The translations under genes and the position numbers were made by a program. This document shows, piece by piece, positions 27,687 through 38,200 of a stretch of 64,000 nucleotides of DNA. Positions within the stretch are counted from its first letter, which is position 1, and each line of letters begins with the position of its first letter. The notes beneath the pieces are model-generated. The model did not search any database. It saw nothing but the letters and a program-made list of their open reading frames with translations, and had not been told where the DNA came from. This stretch comes from Chitinispirillales bacterium (GTDB lineage Bacteria; Fibrobacterota; Chitinivibrionia; Chitinivibrionales; Chitinispirillaceae), in assembly GCA_031254105.1 (NCBI GenBank), contig JAIRVB010000035.1, positions 124,001 through 188,000 on the forward strand. Direction: 5' to 3'.

Positions 27687-28685
27687 TCATTTAAGAAGCT
27701 GCAAAATGCTCTGCGGCGTCTGATTTGCCTGAGATAGCATCGCTGTGCTGTATTGTTTGATTATCTGGTCGCGGGTGAGGTACATTATCTCCTCCGCGAG
27801 GTCGGTGTCTCTGATTATTGAAAAGTGTCCTGTGGTGTCTTCAACCATTTTTTCTGTGTTGTTCCACGACTGTTCGAGACGGTTTGATATAGCTCCGAGA
27901 TCCGCTCTTGCGGCATTTACGTAGTCTACAGCTCTCATTACAACGTCAATTGTCCGGCCCGCGTCTTCCTGAGTCATTACGGAGAGATTATCGTATTCTA
28001 CATAGCGGATAGCATCGCGGTTAATGTCCATTGTCGTATAAGTGCCGCGCTCGGTATCCATAACAATACCGTGTTCGATGTCAATGATTTTGTAAAGAGT
28101 GTCGGGATTAATCTCAATGTACATGTCAACGCCCTTTTCAATACCCATTGATTTTGGGTCGGCATTGGGGATTTTGTGCCGGATAAAGTCTGTATTTGGA
28201 GCCGTACCGATATTTATCTGTAAGTTTCCGCCCGTATTATCGCTGCCGCCCCCGCCCCAGGGGCCTTTACCGGAAAGAAGCTGCTGACCGTTAAAGGCAG
28301 TGCTCTGGGAGATGTAATTTATCTCATCGCGCAGCTTGTTGATCTCCATTGAGATGTTTTGGCGGTCATCGTGTGTAGTAGTGCCGTTTGCGGCCTGAAC
28401 AGAGAGTTCGCGGACTCGGTGGAGCATATTATGAACTTCCTGAAGCGCCCCTTCCGCAACGTTTATAAGAGAGATACCGTCCTGAATGTTTCGGGCGGAA
28501 GCGTTCAGACTTTTGATCTGGCTTCTGAGACGCTCTGAAACACCATGGGCGGCCACATCATCCGCTGCCTTTGTCAGACGGTCGCCCGAAGAGATTCGCT
28601 GCATTGATTTGCCCACAGCCTTATCAAGGTAATTCATGCGGTTTACATTCATCATCGCCGGCGCGTTATAGTTAATCCTTGGCAT
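27687..28685 (-). CDS. Flagellin
   Basis: Structural subunit of the flagellar filament, 332 residues. The conserved N-terminal D0/D1 region (KSMQRISSGDRLTKAADDVA, SLINVAEGALQEVHNMLHR) and C-terminal region (RADLGAISNRLEQSWNN, MLSQANQTPQSILQLL) are intact. The variable middle (about residues 150-235) is small and has a glycine-rich spot then a segment with INPDTLYKIIDIEHGIVMD. GGAAGGA precedes the ATG. Upstream lie a sigma-54-type promoter and three GGA motifs suited to CsrA control. Confidence 0.95.
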   Translation of the reverse strand: MPRINYNAPAMMNVNRMNYLDKAVGKSMQRISSGDRLTKAADDVAAHGVSERLRSQIKSLNASARNIQDGISLINVAEGALQEVHNMLHRVRELSVQAANGTTTHDDRQNISMEINKLRDEINYISQSTAFNGQQLLSGKGPWGGGGSDNTGGNLQINIGTAPNTDFIRHKIPNADPKSMGIEKGVDMYIEINPDTLYKIIDIEHGIVMDTERGTYTTMDINRDAIRYVEYDNLSVMTQEDAGRTIDVVMRAVDYVNAARADLGAISNRLEQSWNNTEKMVEDTTGHFSIIRDTDLAEEIMYLTRDQIIKQYSTAMLSQANQTPQSILQLLK

Positions 28686-28730
28686 TTTTGGTTAGGTTCC
28701 TTCCCTGATAAAAACTTTTCCTGGTTACCT
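28686..28730 (-). promoter_or_regulatory. Flagellin mRNA leader with GGA motifs (possible CsrA sites)
   Basis: Minus-strand leader of flagellin. GGA motifs occur at 28698-28700, 28702-28704 (both in the ribosome binding site) and 28719-28721. CsrA binds GGA in loops and needs two sites for tight repression; linkage to csrA and fliW makes this likely, though binding is not shown. Confidence 0.5.
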
Positions 28731-28786
28731 GAAAACTACTCATACCTTTAAACGATTAATTATGGTATGCTCTCGCCGCCTAAATT

Positions 28787-28804
28787 ACGCAACTATCATG
28801 CCAA
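28787..28804 (-). promoter_or_regulatory. Sigma-54 (-24/-12) promoter for flagellin
   Basis: On the minus strand TTGGCATGATAGTTGCGT has GG and GC separated by exactly ten bases, the invariant sigma-54 spacing, with TTGGCA and TTGC matching the consensus blocks. Transcription would start near 28777, giving a leader of about 90 bases. The rest of the gap to 29053 shows nothing else convincing. Confidence 0.75.
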
Positions 28805-29053
28805 AAAACAAATCCCCCTTTAAAGCTCGTAAATAAGCATCCCGCTCCTGACGGTCAAACAAAAAAAGGTAAAAAATTCCTTTGAGCGGATAGAATTTGC
28901 CAGCCGGTAAAATTTTCCTGCAGATTCGTCTTAAAAACAAATGCGGAAATAGATGGTTGAATGCAGAAATGAAAAACATTTAATTGTACAGCTAAAGAAT
29001 GTAATAACGCCCCAATTTTTTATTTATGTGTTGATCATCAATCATTTACACAC

Positions 29054-29194
29054 TTAAATTTTTACTGATTCACAAAACTCATACTCAATACCTGCAGTAG
29101 GAAACAATGCAATGTTTTTTGATAAAGCGATTGGATATTTACCCATTACCCCAAAAGTCACAAAGCGGTAAGATGTCTTATCTTCGAAACCCAT
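29054..29194 (-). pseudogene. Duplicated fragment of a beta-barrel-like gene
   Basis: A 46-codon minus-strand frame containing TFGVMGKYPIALSKNIALFP then AGIEYEFCESVKI. It matches the segment TFAVMVKYPITLSKKLTSFP and VGVEYEFCYSVKI of the gene at 30255-30914, both in protein and DNA. Lacking signal peptide and C-terminus, it is a remnant of a second copy, lying just after the stop of the 252-residue gene. Confidence 0.7.
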
Positions 29195-29205
29195 TATGTA
29201 ATATC

Positions 29206-29964
29206 TCAAAAAGAATACTGGTACCCCATTGATAATACAGTCGTTCCGGTTGACTTGTGAAAAGTATGTTTAAAAGATGGTACGATCTCACTACCCTCTG
29301 CGACAGATCCCAGGAGTTTGCTGACAGGTAAAAAAAGGCTCACTGAAGTTGAAGGCGCTTTATAGTTTTGAATCGGAAATGATGTACCCGCGCCGATGAA
29401 ATTGTATCTGCCATTAATAACTAAAGCATCGTTTTTCTCATCACTATAGTATGCAATCCATTTCTCACCAGTTAAAAAATTCTGTCCCCTGCTATACTCC
29501 TCAAAAGGTGAATATATGTTAACATAAATATCCACATACTTGTTCCTATTGCCAATCATGATTCCTGGTGATAAATCAATTTGCGCTGTAGACCAATAAT
29601 TTACCCAATTAAAATTGTTGCTTTCGTAAAAAAATGACGTATATGACACTCCCACACCGCAGCCAAGCCAAACCATTTCTTCCGGGATAAAAGCAATAAG
29701 CGGACTGACATCAACAAAAAGGTTGAAAAACGTTTTAAAGTCAAGTCCTGTGGCAGTTAATACGGAATCACCAACCTTAAAGGGCTCACTGCGCCACCCA
29801 AAAGATGTACCTGCAATTCCGCTCAGATTAAGCCGTTGGGGATTAGAGATAGTGTCTTTGTGCGTGTAAATCACTTCTTCGCACTCTGAGGATTCATGAG
29901 CTGTAATGGTATTTATATACAGCAATGTTATTATCAGAATTGCTGTCAGGAAGAACTTTTTCAT
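29206..29964 (-). CDS. Exported beta-barrel-like protein
   Basis: A 252-residue protein with a signal peptide (FFLTAILIITLLYINTITA) and many alternating-hydrophobic strands with aromatic girdles (VGVSYTSFFYE, YVDIYVNIYSPF), ending in Phe after MGYQYSF, the usual C-terminal signature of outer-membrane beta-barrels. Probably an outer-membrane protein of unknown function. It is the last intact gene of the leftward operon that begins at 38481, although decayed fragments lie between it and its neighbours. Confidence 0.6.
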   Translation of the reverse strand: MKKFFLTAILIITLLYINTITAHESSECEEVIYTHKDTISNPQRLNLSGIAGTSFGWRSEPFKVGDSVLTATGLDFKTFFNLFVDVSPLIAFIPEEMVWLGCGVGVSYTSFFYESNNFNWVNYWSTAQIDLSPGIMIGNRNKYVDIYVNIYSPFEEYSRGQNFLTGEKWIAYYSDEKNDALVINGRYNFIGAGTSFPIQNYKAPSTSVSLFLPVSKLLGSVAEGSEIVPSFKHTFHKSTGTTVLSMGYQYSF

Positions 29965-30051
29965 GCACCCTCATCTTATCTATTGTTTTGGAAAAAAAGG
30001 TATTATTTGCAGAAATCCTTAACCGCGTTCTGCTCCTTACTATGGTCTTTT

Positions 30052-30237
30052 CTAAAATAAGGTTTCTATCGCATCACAATATGTGATAGAAAAACAACAA
30101 GACAAAATTAACCAAAATTTCAAAATTACAGTATTATTCTTCATCATACATTCTATCTCCTCCAATATACATCCATTGTGAGTGTTCGCCGCCACCATAA
30201 GTATTCAAATCTCTGTGCCTTAACTGATCGCCGCTTG
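30052..30237 (-). pseudogene. Fused remnants of the metalloprotease and its neighbour
   Basis: Two fragments lie in the same order as the intact genes at 32-35 kb. At 30134-30237 the frame SGGDQLRHRDLN, HSQWMYIGG and a DEE end copies the C-terminus of the metzincin-like lipoprotein. At 30052-30147 a 31-codon frame starting MMKNNTVILKF and reading CCFSITYCDAIE copies the signal peptide of the 398-400-residue paralogues and then stops. They record a former extra copy of this gene pair, removed by deletion. Confidence 0.75.
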
Positions 30238-30254
30238 ACCGTTTTATTAACAAA

Positions 30255-30914
30255 CTATAGTCTGTAACCTAAGCCTGCTTTGATACTTCGGCCGTGGCTG
30301 AGGAATACATCTCCCCTAAGCTTACGTTCATACCCATTTTTTTCCCCAACGCCATACAATAGCACAGAACGGAGATAAATTTTTTTGCTCAGATCGTAAT
30401 CCGCACCGATACCAAATTTGAGCCAACATCTGCTGAAATCATAAGGTTCACTATAATGGTATATATAGCTTGCTATTTTTACTGAATAACAAAATTCATA
30501 TTCAACACCTACGGCAGGAAATGATGTCAGCTTTTTTGATAAAGTGATTGGATATTTAACCATTACCGCAAAAGTCGCAATGCAGTATGAGATCTTAACT
30601 TCAAAATCCAAATCGTCGGACAAGTGTCTGAAATTGTCAAATTTCATTTTACCATTAGCCAATTTAGCTCCAACAGATACTTCAATAGGCAGTGTGCTAT
30701 AGAATACATGAATACCACCACCTAAATCAGGTAGTTTTATATCACTTGGGCCGGATATAGAGCTGCCAGACCACAAAAACTTTTGGCTTACTCCACCACC
30801 ACCAAAATTATTACTAAAAAAACCACCAATACCCACGCTCTTATCTTGCGCATAAGTCAACGATAGCATTGTGAGTACAACTGCAAAAGCTAATGCTTCT
30901 TTACAATGACTCAT
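30255..30914 (-). CDS. Exported beta-barrel-like protein
   Basis: A 219-residue protein with a signal peptide (AFAVVLTMLSLTYAQ), a glycine- and serine-rich first part, then repeated strands such as CIATFAVMVKYPITL and LKFGIGADYDLSKKIYLR, ending GRSIKAGLGYRL. The pattern fits an outer-membrane beta-barrel or opacity-type porin-like protein. A fragment of a paralogue lies at 29054-29194. Function unknown; co-directional with the surface-protein operon. Confidence 0.6.
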   Translation of the reverse strand: MSHCKEALAFAVVLTMLSLTYAQDKSVGIGGFFSNNFGGGGVSQKFLWSGSSISGPSDIKLPDLGGGIHVFYSTLPIEVSVGAKLANGKMKFDNFRHLSDDLDFEVKISYCIATFAVMVKYPITLSKKLTSFPAVGVEYEFCYSVKIASYIYHYSEPYDFSRCWLKFGIGADYDLSKKIYLRSVLLYGVGEKNGYERKLRGDVFLSHGRSIKAGLGYRL

Positions 30915-30998
30915 TCCTACTCACTTCTTGTTAAGTGGAGATGTTTGTAAGAACAAATGGACTGAAATTATAAACTAATCTTAATTTCTTTCCTGCTT

Positions 30999-32201
30999 TT
31001 ATTTTTTTTCTTTGCGTGTTTTGCTATAAATTTCCATATCGCATTGTCCATCAAATAAAATTTTATCCTTAAGTCTGGCATTCGTACCATATTCCTTATT
31101 TCCCCAGTTTACGAATTTTTCCAAGTATTCTGTTGTTATTTTTTCGCTGCCTGCACTGGCACGTTGCGCAAAATGATGTTGTACATTGCGATATTCAGAA
31201 TGTAATAGAGGTAACTTCGGATGATACATCCTGAAACCATTAATAATTAATTCACGTAGACTTTCTCGGGGTTGGGGATTACCCACATCAATATAATAAC
31301 ATCCATTTTGTGTAATTCCAAATTGATACTCCGCAAAAAGAGTCACCGCCATTTTTAAGCACTCATTTGTACCACATAAAAAAAGTTCATCAATAATCTT
31401 ATCAAACCATACTATTCTGTAAATGGGATGCTGTTTTACGTTAGCTCTGTAAACACTATCAATAAAATTACGGCTGTCCTGACTGTCTTTATCTCCCAAG
31501 GTCTCCCTTTTCGCAATACTCATTTTCAATTCGAATTCAGTTCTCTCAATTAAAATTTTTTCACTCTCCTTATCCCCCAATCTCGCCCTAAGCCCGATAC
31601 CAAATTTTTTTAAAGGTAAGGCAAGTAGCTTTTTTTTAATATCTGTTGGTGGATCAACTACGGCTGCTAAGTAGCTAAATCTGCTGATATCGTCTATTCG
31701 ATTTAATGTATTTATAATATTATTTCTGTAAGGCTTTAGATAAGGGTACGGAAGCGGTTTAAAGATATCTTCAATCCTTCCATCCATGCTTAGTGGAGAT
31801 GGCAATTCTCCCAATGTTTCTACCAAAAGGGCTATCAGAAATGTATCACCTAAACGAAAAAACTGCATATCATAGGTGAAAGCTGACATCCATTCTTCTT
31901 GACAATAGTGTGACATATATGTTGATTGACGATATAAATCTAAAAAAGCATCAAATACCTCAAATTCTCTTTTTTTCCATTCTTCCAGATTTTTCCCGCT
32001 CATCTCCCTGATTAAGTGATTACCTCTTGGTGTAAAATCTCTTTTTGCTGTTTCTGTTATATTTACTGTGCATACCACAGCTCGTTTTTTAAGCTCTTCT
32101 CTATTGTTAAATAAGATTTCTATCGCTCCGCAATATGCAGTCGAAAAACATAAAAACATAAAAATGAAAGCTTTGAAGATAATGGTCTTAATTTTCATCA
32201 T
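30999..32201 (-). CDS. Exported hypothetical protein, paralogue A
   Basis: A 400-residue protein with a signal peptide ending near STAYCGAIE. The mature part is mostly helical and charged, with blocks FTPRGNHLIREMSGKNLEEW, EVFDAFLDLYRQSTYM and CQEEWMS repeated almost word for word in the next gene upstream. No known domain is recognised. The two genes, and the intergenic DNA before each, are about 1.27-kb tandem duplicates. It ends with a basic KTRKEKK tail. Confidence 0.7.
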   Translation of the reverse strand: MMKIKTIIFKAFIFMFLCFSTAYCGAIEILFNNREELKKRAVVCTVNITETAKRDFTPRGNHLIREMSGKNLEEWKKREFEVFDAFLDLYRQSTYMSHYCQEEWMSAFTYDMQFFRLGDTFLIALLVETLGELPSPLSMDGRIEDIFKPLPYPYLKPYRNNIINTLNRIDDISRFSYLAAVVDPPTDIKKKLLALPLKKFGIGLRARLGDKESEKILIERTEFELKMSIAKRETLGDKDSQDSRNFIDSVYRANVKQHPIYRIVWFDKIIDELFLCGTNECLKMAVTLFAEYQFGITQNGCYYIDVGNPQPRESLRELIINGFRMYHPKLPLLHSEYRNVQHHFAQRASAGSEKITTEYLEKFVNWGNKEYGTNARLKDKILFDGQCDMEIYSKTRKEKK

Positions 32202-32275
32202 ATATACTTAAGTGGAGATGTTTGTAAGAACAAATGGACTGAAATTATAAACTAATCGTCATTTCTTTCCTGCTT

Positions 32276-33469
32276 TTATTTTTTTTCTTTGCGTGTTCTG
32301 CTATAAATCTCCATATCGCATTGCCCGCTAAATAAAATTTTATCCTTAAGTCTGGCATTCGTACCATATTCCTTATTTCCCCAGTTTACAACCTTTTCCA
32401 GATATTTTGCTATTACCTCCTCACTTCCTGCACTGGCATGCTGCGCATAATGATAGCTTACTTTATCATATTCTGCATGCAATAGAGGCTGCTCCGGATG
32501 ATATATCCTGAAACCATCAATAATTAATCTGCGCAGAGTTTTTCGGTGTCCCAACCCACCAACAGAGTAACATCCTTCTGGCCCGAGTTCGGGCTGATAC
32601 TCGGCAAAAAGAGTCACCGCCGTTTTTAAGCATTCATTTGTACCACACAAAAAAAGTTCATCAATAACCTTATTAAAAGGTATCTTGTAAATAGGATACC
32701 TTCTATTATTAACGTTAGCTACGAACATACTATCACTAAATTTTTTTAAGTAATTTCCATCTCCAAGCTTCTCTCTCTTCACTGTACTAATTTTTACGGC
32801 CTTTTCAACCCTCTCAATTAAAATTCTTTCAATCTCCTTATCTCCCAATCTCGCTCTAAGTCCGAAGCTTAAGTTTTTTAAGGGCAAAGCAAGCAGTTTA
32901 TTTTTAATATCTGCAGGCGGATCAATTATGGCTGCTAAGTAGCTGAATCTGCTGATATTGTCAACTTGTTTTAGTTTATTTATAATCTTAGTTCTGTAAG
33001 GTTTTAAATAAGGATACGGAAGCGATTTAAAGATATCTTCAATCCTTTCGTCCATGCTTAGTGCTGATGGTAATTCTCCCAATGTTTCTACCAAAAGAGC
33101 TATCAGAAATGTATCGCCCAAACGAAAAAACTGCATATCATAGGTGAAAGATGACATCCATTCTTCTTGGCAATAATGTACCATATATGTTGATTGACGG
33201 TATAAATCTAAAAAAGCATCAAATACCTCAAATTCTCTTTTTTTCCATTCCTCCAAGTTTTTCCCGCTCATCTCCCTGATTAAGTGATTTCCTCTGGGTG
33301 TAAAATCTCTTTTTGTTGTTTCTGTTATATCTACAATGCATACCACAGCTCGTTTTGCAAGTTGTTCTTTATTGTTAAACAAGATTTCTATCGCTCCGCA
33401 ATATGCGGTCGAAAAACAACAAAATACAATTAGTAAAATTTTCAAAATAAGAGTTTTATTCTTCATCAT
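32276..33469 (-). CDS. Exported hypothetical protein, paralogue B
   Basis: Tandem paralogue of the gene at 30999-32201, about 398 residues. The start is the ATG at 33469 because GGAGG lies eight bases upstream and the product then begins MMKNKTLILKILLIVFCCFS, a good signal peptide matching the paralogue. It overlaps the 3' end of the metzincin-like gene by 14 bases, so translation is probably coupled. Differences from paralogue A cluster in the middle third, while ends are nearly identical, suggesting recent duplication or gene conversion. Confidence 0.72.
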   Translation of the reverse strand: MMKNKTLILKILLIVFCCFSTAYCGAIEILFNNKEQLAKRAVVCIVDITETTKRDFTPRGNHLIREMSGKNLEEWKKREFEVFDAFLDLYRQSTYMVHYCQEEWMSSFTYDMQFFRLGDTFLIALLVETLGELPSALSMDERIEDIFKSLPYPYLKPYRTKIINKLKQVDNISRFSYLAAIIDPPADIKNKLLALPLKNLSFGLRARLGDKEIERILIERVEKAVKISTVKREKLGDGNYLKKFSDSMFVANVNNRRYPIYKIPFNKVIDELFLCGTNECLKTAVTLFAEYQPELGPEGCYSVGGLGHRKTLRRLIIDGFRIYHPEQPLLHAEYDKVSYHYAQHASAGSEEVIAKYLEKVVNWGNKEYGTNARLKDKILFSGQCDMEIYSRTRKEKK

Positions 33470-35279
33470 GCATTCTACCTCCAATATACATCCATTGTGA
33501 ACCCTCATCGCCATTATCAAAGTTCAAATCTCTGTGCCTTAACTGATCGCCACCTGATGTTGCCGGATACATTATATTCGTTGAGTATGGAGATAGTTCA
33601 ATCCTTTTTACATGAGGATAACCAAGGTTTCCCTCATGATGCAAGAATTCATGTACATGTGCATTGTAGCTATGTTTATCTGTAGCGAACGATAAACTGT
33701 AAATTGAAAATCCGCCAATAGTATTACCAGTATAGTATATTGTGATGTTGTTACTTGCTTTATAGTCATTATCTAATGGTGTTCCAGTAATATTCCCTTT
33801 CCTAAATACAATACTATTATTAGACTTATCATCCACTTTTAAAACGTTTATTAATTCGCCCTCATCTCCAGTATCGTAATATTTAGATATTCTATACTGC
33901 CCTGGGACAATACTATCCACAGTATGCAAATATAGGATATTCTCCCCATTGTTCTTAATGTAATCTCTCTTGAGCACATAATGTGTACGAATTGGGTCTT
34001 TAACAATAAAATGTGCATGCGATCTGTTAGTTATGGCAGTACCAAACTCCCCGTTCCATGAAACTAATAAATTATCCTCTGACTGCCATAATCTACCACC
34101 TTCAGGGCGATGCTCTCTATTGAATGCCGCTCCATGTTGATCGGTAACTCCAAATCCGTATATAACATCCAAGAGTCCATTATTGACAATATCCCACCCG
34201 TCTCTTGATACATTCATCGTAATCCAATCAGGATACAACTTGGCAACCATTTGTTTTAAAATTCTATTAAAACCGTTCTGCCACTGTACAAGGGTAGGTT
34301 TGAAGCTGACGTTTCCGGCAGTATAAGTATTAAACTCACCAAAAACGTGCTCTACAAATACTTTTACCATTAACCTGTCATCCGCTTCTTCACAGTTTCC
34401 CGCAAAACATGCCGATTCTCCTGTTTCTCTGTTTTTCGCCCAGATTTCAATTTCCGCCGTTCCCTCACCGTGTCCGAAAATCATTAAAAGATTATCGGAC
34501 TTATTTTGCAATACCCGTATTGTATCCCTTATGTCATCAGAAAAAGAAACTCTGCCATATCTGTTTCTTACTGCTTTAGCTTCAATAACATCATAAAGGC
34601 CGGAAGGTATACTAAGGTCTACCTTTACGAATGTAGACCCCTTATCTTTAACACTTACATAGTTAATATAACCTTGCCGGTTTTCAAATAAATGTCTGTT
34701 GGAGCTATGATAATCAATTGTACGCCATGAATCGAATCCGTAATTATTGTATTCATCTCCAGCAGATTTAAAAGCTACCCACCCTCTTGATGGGTCTTCA
34801 ATATCACCACCACCTCCGCCGCCACTACCGCCACCACCACCTTTGCCATCGTCATCATCACATACGTAATCAGAATCAATTTTTTTTATTTCTCTACAAG
34901 TTTTAAGACGGTGGTAACAAGGATCAGTGTGCCTATTTATTGTATCACCAAACCCATCAATATCTACGCATAATGAACAATCTTTTGAACAATCCCAAGA
35001 AGTTTTGCTCTTTATGCGCATACAATCATCCTCCAGAATTTTCCGGATTCTTTCGGTGGTTTTAGGCTTATTATTTTGACTAATGTTTGCTCCCGAACCG
35101 TCGAATTCTTTTGTTAAATGACAGTCAGTACAGCCAGAATCACATTCATATTGATAAGGTGTGTTATTTATTACAATTCTCTCTTTATGCCACTTCTCTG
35201 TAGATCCATCACCACATGAACACATCATATAACATAAACTGCATAAACTCACATACTTCAAAAAATGGTTTATTTGCAT
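33456..35279 (-). CDS. Metzincin-like metalloprotease lipoprotein
   Basis: About 607 residues from the ATG at 35279, which has GGAGG five bases away. The N-terminus is a lipoprotein signal (SLCSLCYMMCSCGDG). A Cys-rich region follows (CDSGCTDC, CSKDCSLC), then an Asp/Gly-rich linker (DDDDGKGGGGGSGGGGGG). Near the C-terminus HVHEFLHHEGNLGYPH contains an HExxH zinc site, followed about 20 residues later by NIMYP, which looks like the Met-turn of metzincins; the third His is three residues further than in the standard HExxHxxGxxH. The middle part resembles surface or cell-adhesion beta domains. Likely a surface-anchored peptidase; catalysis is inferred from motifs only. Confidence 0.65.
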   Translation of the reverse strand: MQINHFLKYVSLCSLCYMMCSCGDGSTEKWHKERIVINNTPYQYECDSGCTDCHLTKEFDGSGANISQNNKPKTTERIRKILEDDCMRIKSKTSWDCSKDCSLCVDIDGFGDTINRHTDPCYHRLKTCREIKKIDSDYVCDDDDGKGGGGGSGGGGGGDIEDPSRGWVAFKSAGDEYNNYGFDSWRTIDYHSSNRHLFENRQGYINYVSVKDKGSTFVKVDLSIPSGLYDVIEAKAVRNRYGRVSFSDDIRDTIRVLQNKSDNLLMIFGHGEGTAEIEIWAKNRETGESACFAGNCEEADDRLMVKVFVEHVFGEFNTYTAGNVSFKPTLVQWQNGFNRILKQMVAKLYPDWITMNVSRDGWDIVNNGLLDVIYGFGVTDQHGAAFNREHRPEGGRLWQSEDNLLVSWNGEFGTAITNRSHAHFIVKDPIRTHYVLKRDYIKNNGENILYLHTVDSIVPGQYRISKYYDTGDEGELINVLKVDDKSNNSIVFRKGNITGTPLDNDYKASNNITIYYTGNTIGGFSIYSLSFATDKHSYNAHVHEFLHHEGNLGYPHVKRIELSPYSTNIMYPATSGGDQLRHRDLNFDNGDEGSQWMYIGGRMHDEE

Positions 35280-35298
35280 TATTTCCTCCAAATGTAAT

Positions 35299-38200
35299 TT
35301 ATTGATCATGAGGTATTTTTAAGTGTAATGACCCTTCGCTGCTAACCATGATTATATATGCGTGAGGGTTCTCATGATTTTGAAAAGTCTCATCAAGCAC
35401 GAATAAGACTTTTTTATTAGACTGAAAGTACAAATTTTTATTATCTTCATCAACCTTATCCATGTGTATCTTTACAGAAGATGAGTGTTCCAGATATTTT
35501 CCATCTTCGTTTTGCCATCTGGCATACAAATACCCTTTTGTACGCTTTTTTGTATGCTCATTTTTAGGTACTTTTACTTTTAGCACTCTGGCAATTTTGC
35601 TTTTTGCGAAAAGAGGTATGTCTCTGGCGTACAATATAAAAGGCAATACTTCAAATCCAAGTTTCTGAACAAATTTTCCATCCGTATTTATTATACCAAA
35701 ATGCGAACCATCACTTGAATAGTTAATGTATTCATAAGCTCCTAAGTCAATCACATCCCTCTGCGGGCGCGGTATCAATCTAATATCAAATTCAACGTCT
35801 GATTCACTTCCTGCACTTATGCAAGGACTGTTACTCATCAACTGCAACCCATCATCATTAGTTCCATATAACCCATCACTGCCCTCCGGCGAATCCGCAT
35901 TCACAAACAGGGGATTTTGGTCAATATTGTTATTATCAGCATGCCCTCCTGTAATGCATGTATAATTTACAGAAGCGGTATCGCCGCTAATTTCCCGCTT
36001 ACCGGCATTGTTCCAAAGAATACTGTTAATAACAGTTACACTGCCTTTTCTGTTCCAGATACCTTGTCCGTTTCTCGCGGTGTTTGAGGCAAAGGTGCAG
36101 TTTTCGATAAATACTCTTCCACTGTCGTTATATATTGCGCCACCATCTCTTCTAACTTCATTTCTTGTAAAAATGCTGTTTACAATGTTAACTCTAACTT
36201 CTTTCCCCACATACAAAGCTCCGCCGCCAATTTGATTTATTGTATCATGCATGGCATTTCCATCAAAAACGGAAGCGTCTATTTGAATGTTACCTTTTGT
36301 GGCATAAAGCCCTGCGCCTCCTGACTTCACCGAGATATTATTCTTAATTAGACAGTGCTCCAACTTCTTTACTCCACCCTTATCCATAATTCCAGCTCCG
36401 TATGAAGCTGCCATATTTCTTGATATGACAGTATACATAAGCGTTGGCGCGCAATTTACATTTAATATGCCGCCGCCCATGCTGTTTTCTCCAGTTCCGT
36501 TTGCCGCACCGCCGGAAATTGTAACCCTTTCAAGTTTGATCTCGCCAATGCTGCTGTTTCCGGACATTGTGACTACATGATAGGCATTATCTGTCAACTT
36601 ATCTTCTGAAACCGGCCATGCCGACCCGTCATTTTTATTCAAATCCCCACTCAGAACAGTCAAATATGGCGAACCTTTAGGTTCCCTTTCCGTTTCATCT
36701 CCATTAAACCCGCCAATGATCTCTATCCCCGGCTTAATCAAAAAAGCAGCAGACCTTGGATCACTTGGATTTGTCCTGAACACCGGATAGTAAGTTCCCT
36801 CCGTTACCCAAATCTCTTTTCCCTCTTTTTCTGCTTTGTCTATCGCTTTTTGCAGACATTTATACGCACTTTGCCAGGAATTCCCGTTTTCCTGTCCTGA
36901 TAAGGCGGGAGATTTCTCATTTACAAAAATTTGATAACTTGAAGACCTCTGCACATTAATCACATAAACTGTCTTACCGCAGTTTTGCGGGTCTTTAACC
37001 TCAACAGTTATGTCGGTTGATGAGCCGGTAAGAGCAACAGATACGCTTGAATCATTCCCGTAACTGTTTCCATTAATACTTACCTGAGCGTTTTGTGGTA
37101 TATGGGGTTTAAACTGTAATTCACCGATAGTGTTCGGAACAACCGCCTTGTACTCAAATGAAAGCGGATCAAAGCTCTGAGCGTAAGCCCATTCGGAGTG
37201 CCAGAAATCCGAAAGTGCTGCTGGTTTACAAACAACACTTTGAGGTTCTATTATGACCTGCTTTCCCATTATCATCCCGTAAACAGTCGTTCTGGAGTTT
37301 ACGACAACACTGGCGTTAGGGGCAGTAATCTGTCCATAAATAACCGCATCAGTCCCAATCCTGAATTGTGAAGTTTGTTCACTGTAAATTGACACTGCCA
37401 ACGGTATAATATCACCGATAAACTGAAATTTTGTCCGGTCACCAAACCGACATTCACTCTTCACACGTATATCGGTTTTCTTACCCTTCTGAGACTCAAA
37501 AATCAATTTTACATCCGGTTCTATTACCAGACGGTCAACCTCATAAATTCCGGTTTTGAAAGTTACCGAAGAATTAGCGTAGATGACAATTTCTCTGTAA
37601 GAACCGGGATTTACACTACCGCTTCCATTAGACCCTATAACAACATCCCATGTGCCGGGATTGACTTGGTGAGATACAATTTGTGGAAAGTTGATCTCCG
37701 CGAAATTTCTCTCTGTCCCGGTGATAACGGTATTGTTCTGCTTCTTGATCTCCTGCTGCGCGGCAGCGTCCCCGTTAATCTTTGCACGCTCCCGCAAAAA
37801 AATGTCTCCTCCTGAAAGAAGCTCGCCGTTTACAACAGCATCACAACCAACTTCGGTATAAACCGCTGAACCTGCAATTCCACCCTTTACTGTAGATCTA
37901 TCCCTCAAGTCTGTGTACTCTGTGGAAAAGACAGCGTATTGTGAATTTGAGTGTTTGATCTCAGGGGGCTGCGGAGGTGTTTCCGGATCAGGTAAGCTGC
38001 TGCCTGAAATCTGAGTTCCATCAGCTAAGAAGACGGGGATTTTGCCATTTTGCTGAAATTCGGAACTGTTATCAAATGAATAATCGTTTGTCTTATCCCA
38101 TGTTGACCAGTCCAAATACCTCAATCCAATCACATTTCCCTGAGGGTCGGGGAGAATATCGCCGGGATTAAAGTTTACATTTTTATATTCATACTTTACC

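Noticed and set aside
28785..28979. 64-codon minus-strand frame upstream of flagellin
   Set aside because: It overlaps the sigma-54 promoter element and has no ribosome binding site; more likely non-coding.
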